This document shows, piece after piece, positions 63,216-64,000 of a DNA stretch of 64,000 nt. The translations under genes and the position numbers were made by a program. The stretch comes from Cohaesibacter haloalkalitolerans (GTDB lineage: Bacteria > Pseudomonadota > Alphaproteobacteria > Rhizobiales > Cohaesibacteraceae). The first letter of the stretch is position 1. Every line of letters begins with the position of its first letter. The notes under the pieces are model-generated. The model was not told the DNA's origin and ran no database searches. It saw nothing but the letters and a program-made list of their open reading frames with translations. Location: NCBI RefSeq assembly GCF_003574655.1, contig NZ_QNUM01000002.1:682001-746000 (forward strand), given 5' to 3'.

Positions 63216-63566
63216 TCAGCTCGCAATAAGGCGGGATTGCTCAACGATCTTGTAACCAAGCTTTTCGACATAGAGCGCGCCCTTGACCGTCCGCAGAATG
63301 ACGACATTGCGCTTGTCCTTGTCGTCGCGGCGACGGGTCAGCAAACCGGCCCGGCCCATCGTGTCCAGCGCGCGGGTGATGGCGGGCTTGGTAACGCCCA
63401 GCTTGGCGGCAAGGCCGCGCACGGTATGGGGAGGTGTCTCCATATAAACGGTCAGCAGCACCATCATCTGCCTTGCGGAAAGATCGCTTTCCTCTTCCAG
63501 TACCAGATCATGGGTAACGTTGTGCCATAATTGCAGCGCCTGGCCAGCGCAAATATCCATAGTCAT
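63216..63566 (-). CDS. MarR family transcriptional regulator
   Basis: A 116-residue winged-helix regulator. The recognition helix region reads VRGLAAKLGVTKPAITRALD, followed by the wing LTRRRDDKDKRNVVILRT, the DxRD-type MarR signature. The flanking helices for dimerisation are short. Its target is unknown; it may control the neighbouring peptidase genes. No palindrome was found in the 186-base gap upstream. Confidence 0.9.
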   Translation of the reverse strand: MTMDICAGQALQLWHNVTHDLVLEEESDLSARQMMVLLTVYMETPPHTVRGLAAKLGVTKPAITRALDTMGRAGLLTRRRDDKDKRNVVILRTVKGALYVEKLGYKIVEQSRLIAS

Positions 63567-63752
63567 GAAATAGCATTATCTCCGGGAGCCCTGGCCAATC
63601 TCCTCCCCGAATCCCACAAACAATCCGGGGGTCTCTCATATGGCTCCGTACCGATTAATGCAGATTCATGCAATCGAGGCAAGTCGGGCCTGCGGCGAGG
63701 GTGGCGCAATAGCACCGTTCCCCGCCGAAACCCGACGTGCAGTGGCCCGTTA

Positions 63753-64000
63753 TCAGGACCATCCGATATCGTAGCGATTGCGGATCAGGGTGTAGAGAGC
63801 GCGAATGCCCTGCGCTTCACCACCCTTGGGACGGGCAGCCTGAGCGGCGGGAGCCCAGCCGTAGATGTCGAAATGAGCCCAGCTTCCGGCCTTGGAAACA
63901 AAGCGCCGCAGGAACAGCGCTGCCGTGATGGAGCCAGCAAAGCCGTCTGTGGTGATGTGGTTCACATCGGCAATGTCGGAAGACAGCTTGGCGTCATAGG
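63753..64000 (-). CDS. Leucyl aminopeptidase family M17, C-terminal end
   Basis: The last 82 codons are in the window and the frame is open to the right edge. The C terminus has TDGFAGSITAALFLRRFV and WAHFDIYGWAP, where in M17 enzymes the W-x-H-x-D-x-A/Y-G segment closes the active site, and ends RPKGGEAQGIRALYTLI. It removes N-terminal residues from peptides. Stop TGA at 63753-63755. It lies upstream of the MarR gene. Confidence 0.88.
   Translation of the reverse strand, partial: YDAKLSSDIADVNHITTDGFAGSITAALFLRRFVSKAGSWAHFDIYGWAPAAQAARPKGGEAQGIRALYTLIRNRYDIGWS

Noticed and set aside
1-64000. Insertion sequences, prophage, CRISPR array, plasmid or integron features
   Set aside because: No transposase, integrase, phage structural gene or regularly spaced repeat was found.

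Overview
The window is about 59% GC and carries a dense chromosomal core of an alphaproteobacterium. The best fit is the order Hyphomicrobiales (rhizobia, Brucella and marine relatives such as Cohaesibacter or Stappia), but the genus cannot be fixed by eye. Supporting signs are a SAM-II riboswitch ahead of metZ, the bimodular dCTP deaminase, long PstC and PstA with N-terminal extensions, an SRP RNA just upstream of dnaX, two YejA binding proteins ahead of yejBEF, and TTG and GTG starts with good ribosome sites. No insertion sequence, prophage, CRISPR array or plasmid function was seen.

Layout. 1-6.1 kb: acetyltransferase (cut by the left edge), P-loop kinase-like protein, tRNA-Gly, one-domain voltage-gated channel, glutathione transferase, CelD-type acyltransferase, IMPACT-family protein and dcd. 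6.4-7.9 kb: two tandem paralogous exported four-cysteine proteins of unknown function. 7.9-10 kb: promoter, SAM-II aptamer, nine-codon leader and terminator, then metZ, then a thioesterase. 10-12.4 kb (minus): exported rhodanese, YeeE/YedE transporter and a 62-residue membrane protein. 12.7-14.6 kb: VOC protein, CDP-alcohol phosphatidyltransferase, apaG. 15-23.3 kb: the phosphate regulon phoR-pstSCAB-phoU-phoB with a Pho box before pstS. 23.4-30.3 kb: L,D-transpeptidase, an AT-rich gap, a stand-alone PAS protein, dapD, a MerR/CMD pair, a DUF805 protein and dapE. 30.5-39.5 kb: membrane protein, truA, fmt and def (minus), rmuC, a small exported protein, then recR, a LysE exporter, ybaB and dnaX (minus), and the SRP RNA. 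39.5-49.7 kb: HIT protein, nudC, acyltransferase 3, a Tat-exported metallo-beta-lactamase-fold enzyme, a large GGDEF-EAL protein, a small exported protein, pheA, kdsB and a membrane cytochrome c. 49.9-52.4 kb: NAD salvage (pncA, pncB) and a YbaK protein. 52.8-60.8 kb: yejA-yejA-yejB-yejE-yejF peptide importer. 60.8-64 kb: small exported protein, GhrA-like reductase, NlpC/P60 peptidase, MarR regulator and the 3' end of an M17 aminopeptidase.

How it fits together. PhoR and PhoB sense phosphate through PstSCAB and PhoU, and the Pho box closes the loop on pstS. metZ makes homocysteine and is gated by SAM. The rhodanese and YeeE pair probably supplies reduced sulfur. dapD and dapE serve lysine and peptidoglycan, and the L,D-transpeptidase and NlpC/P60 enzymes act on the wall. 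def-fmt-truA and dnaX-ybaB-recR are classic housekeeping clusters.

Most of the window is ordinary core genome. The observations most worth following are the leader of metZ, which appears to combine a SAM-II aptamer with a leader peptide, an antiterminator and a terminator; the alternative RNA structures between pstS and pstC; the tandem four-cysteine exported proteins; and the rhodanese/YeeE/62-residue membrane protein operon.
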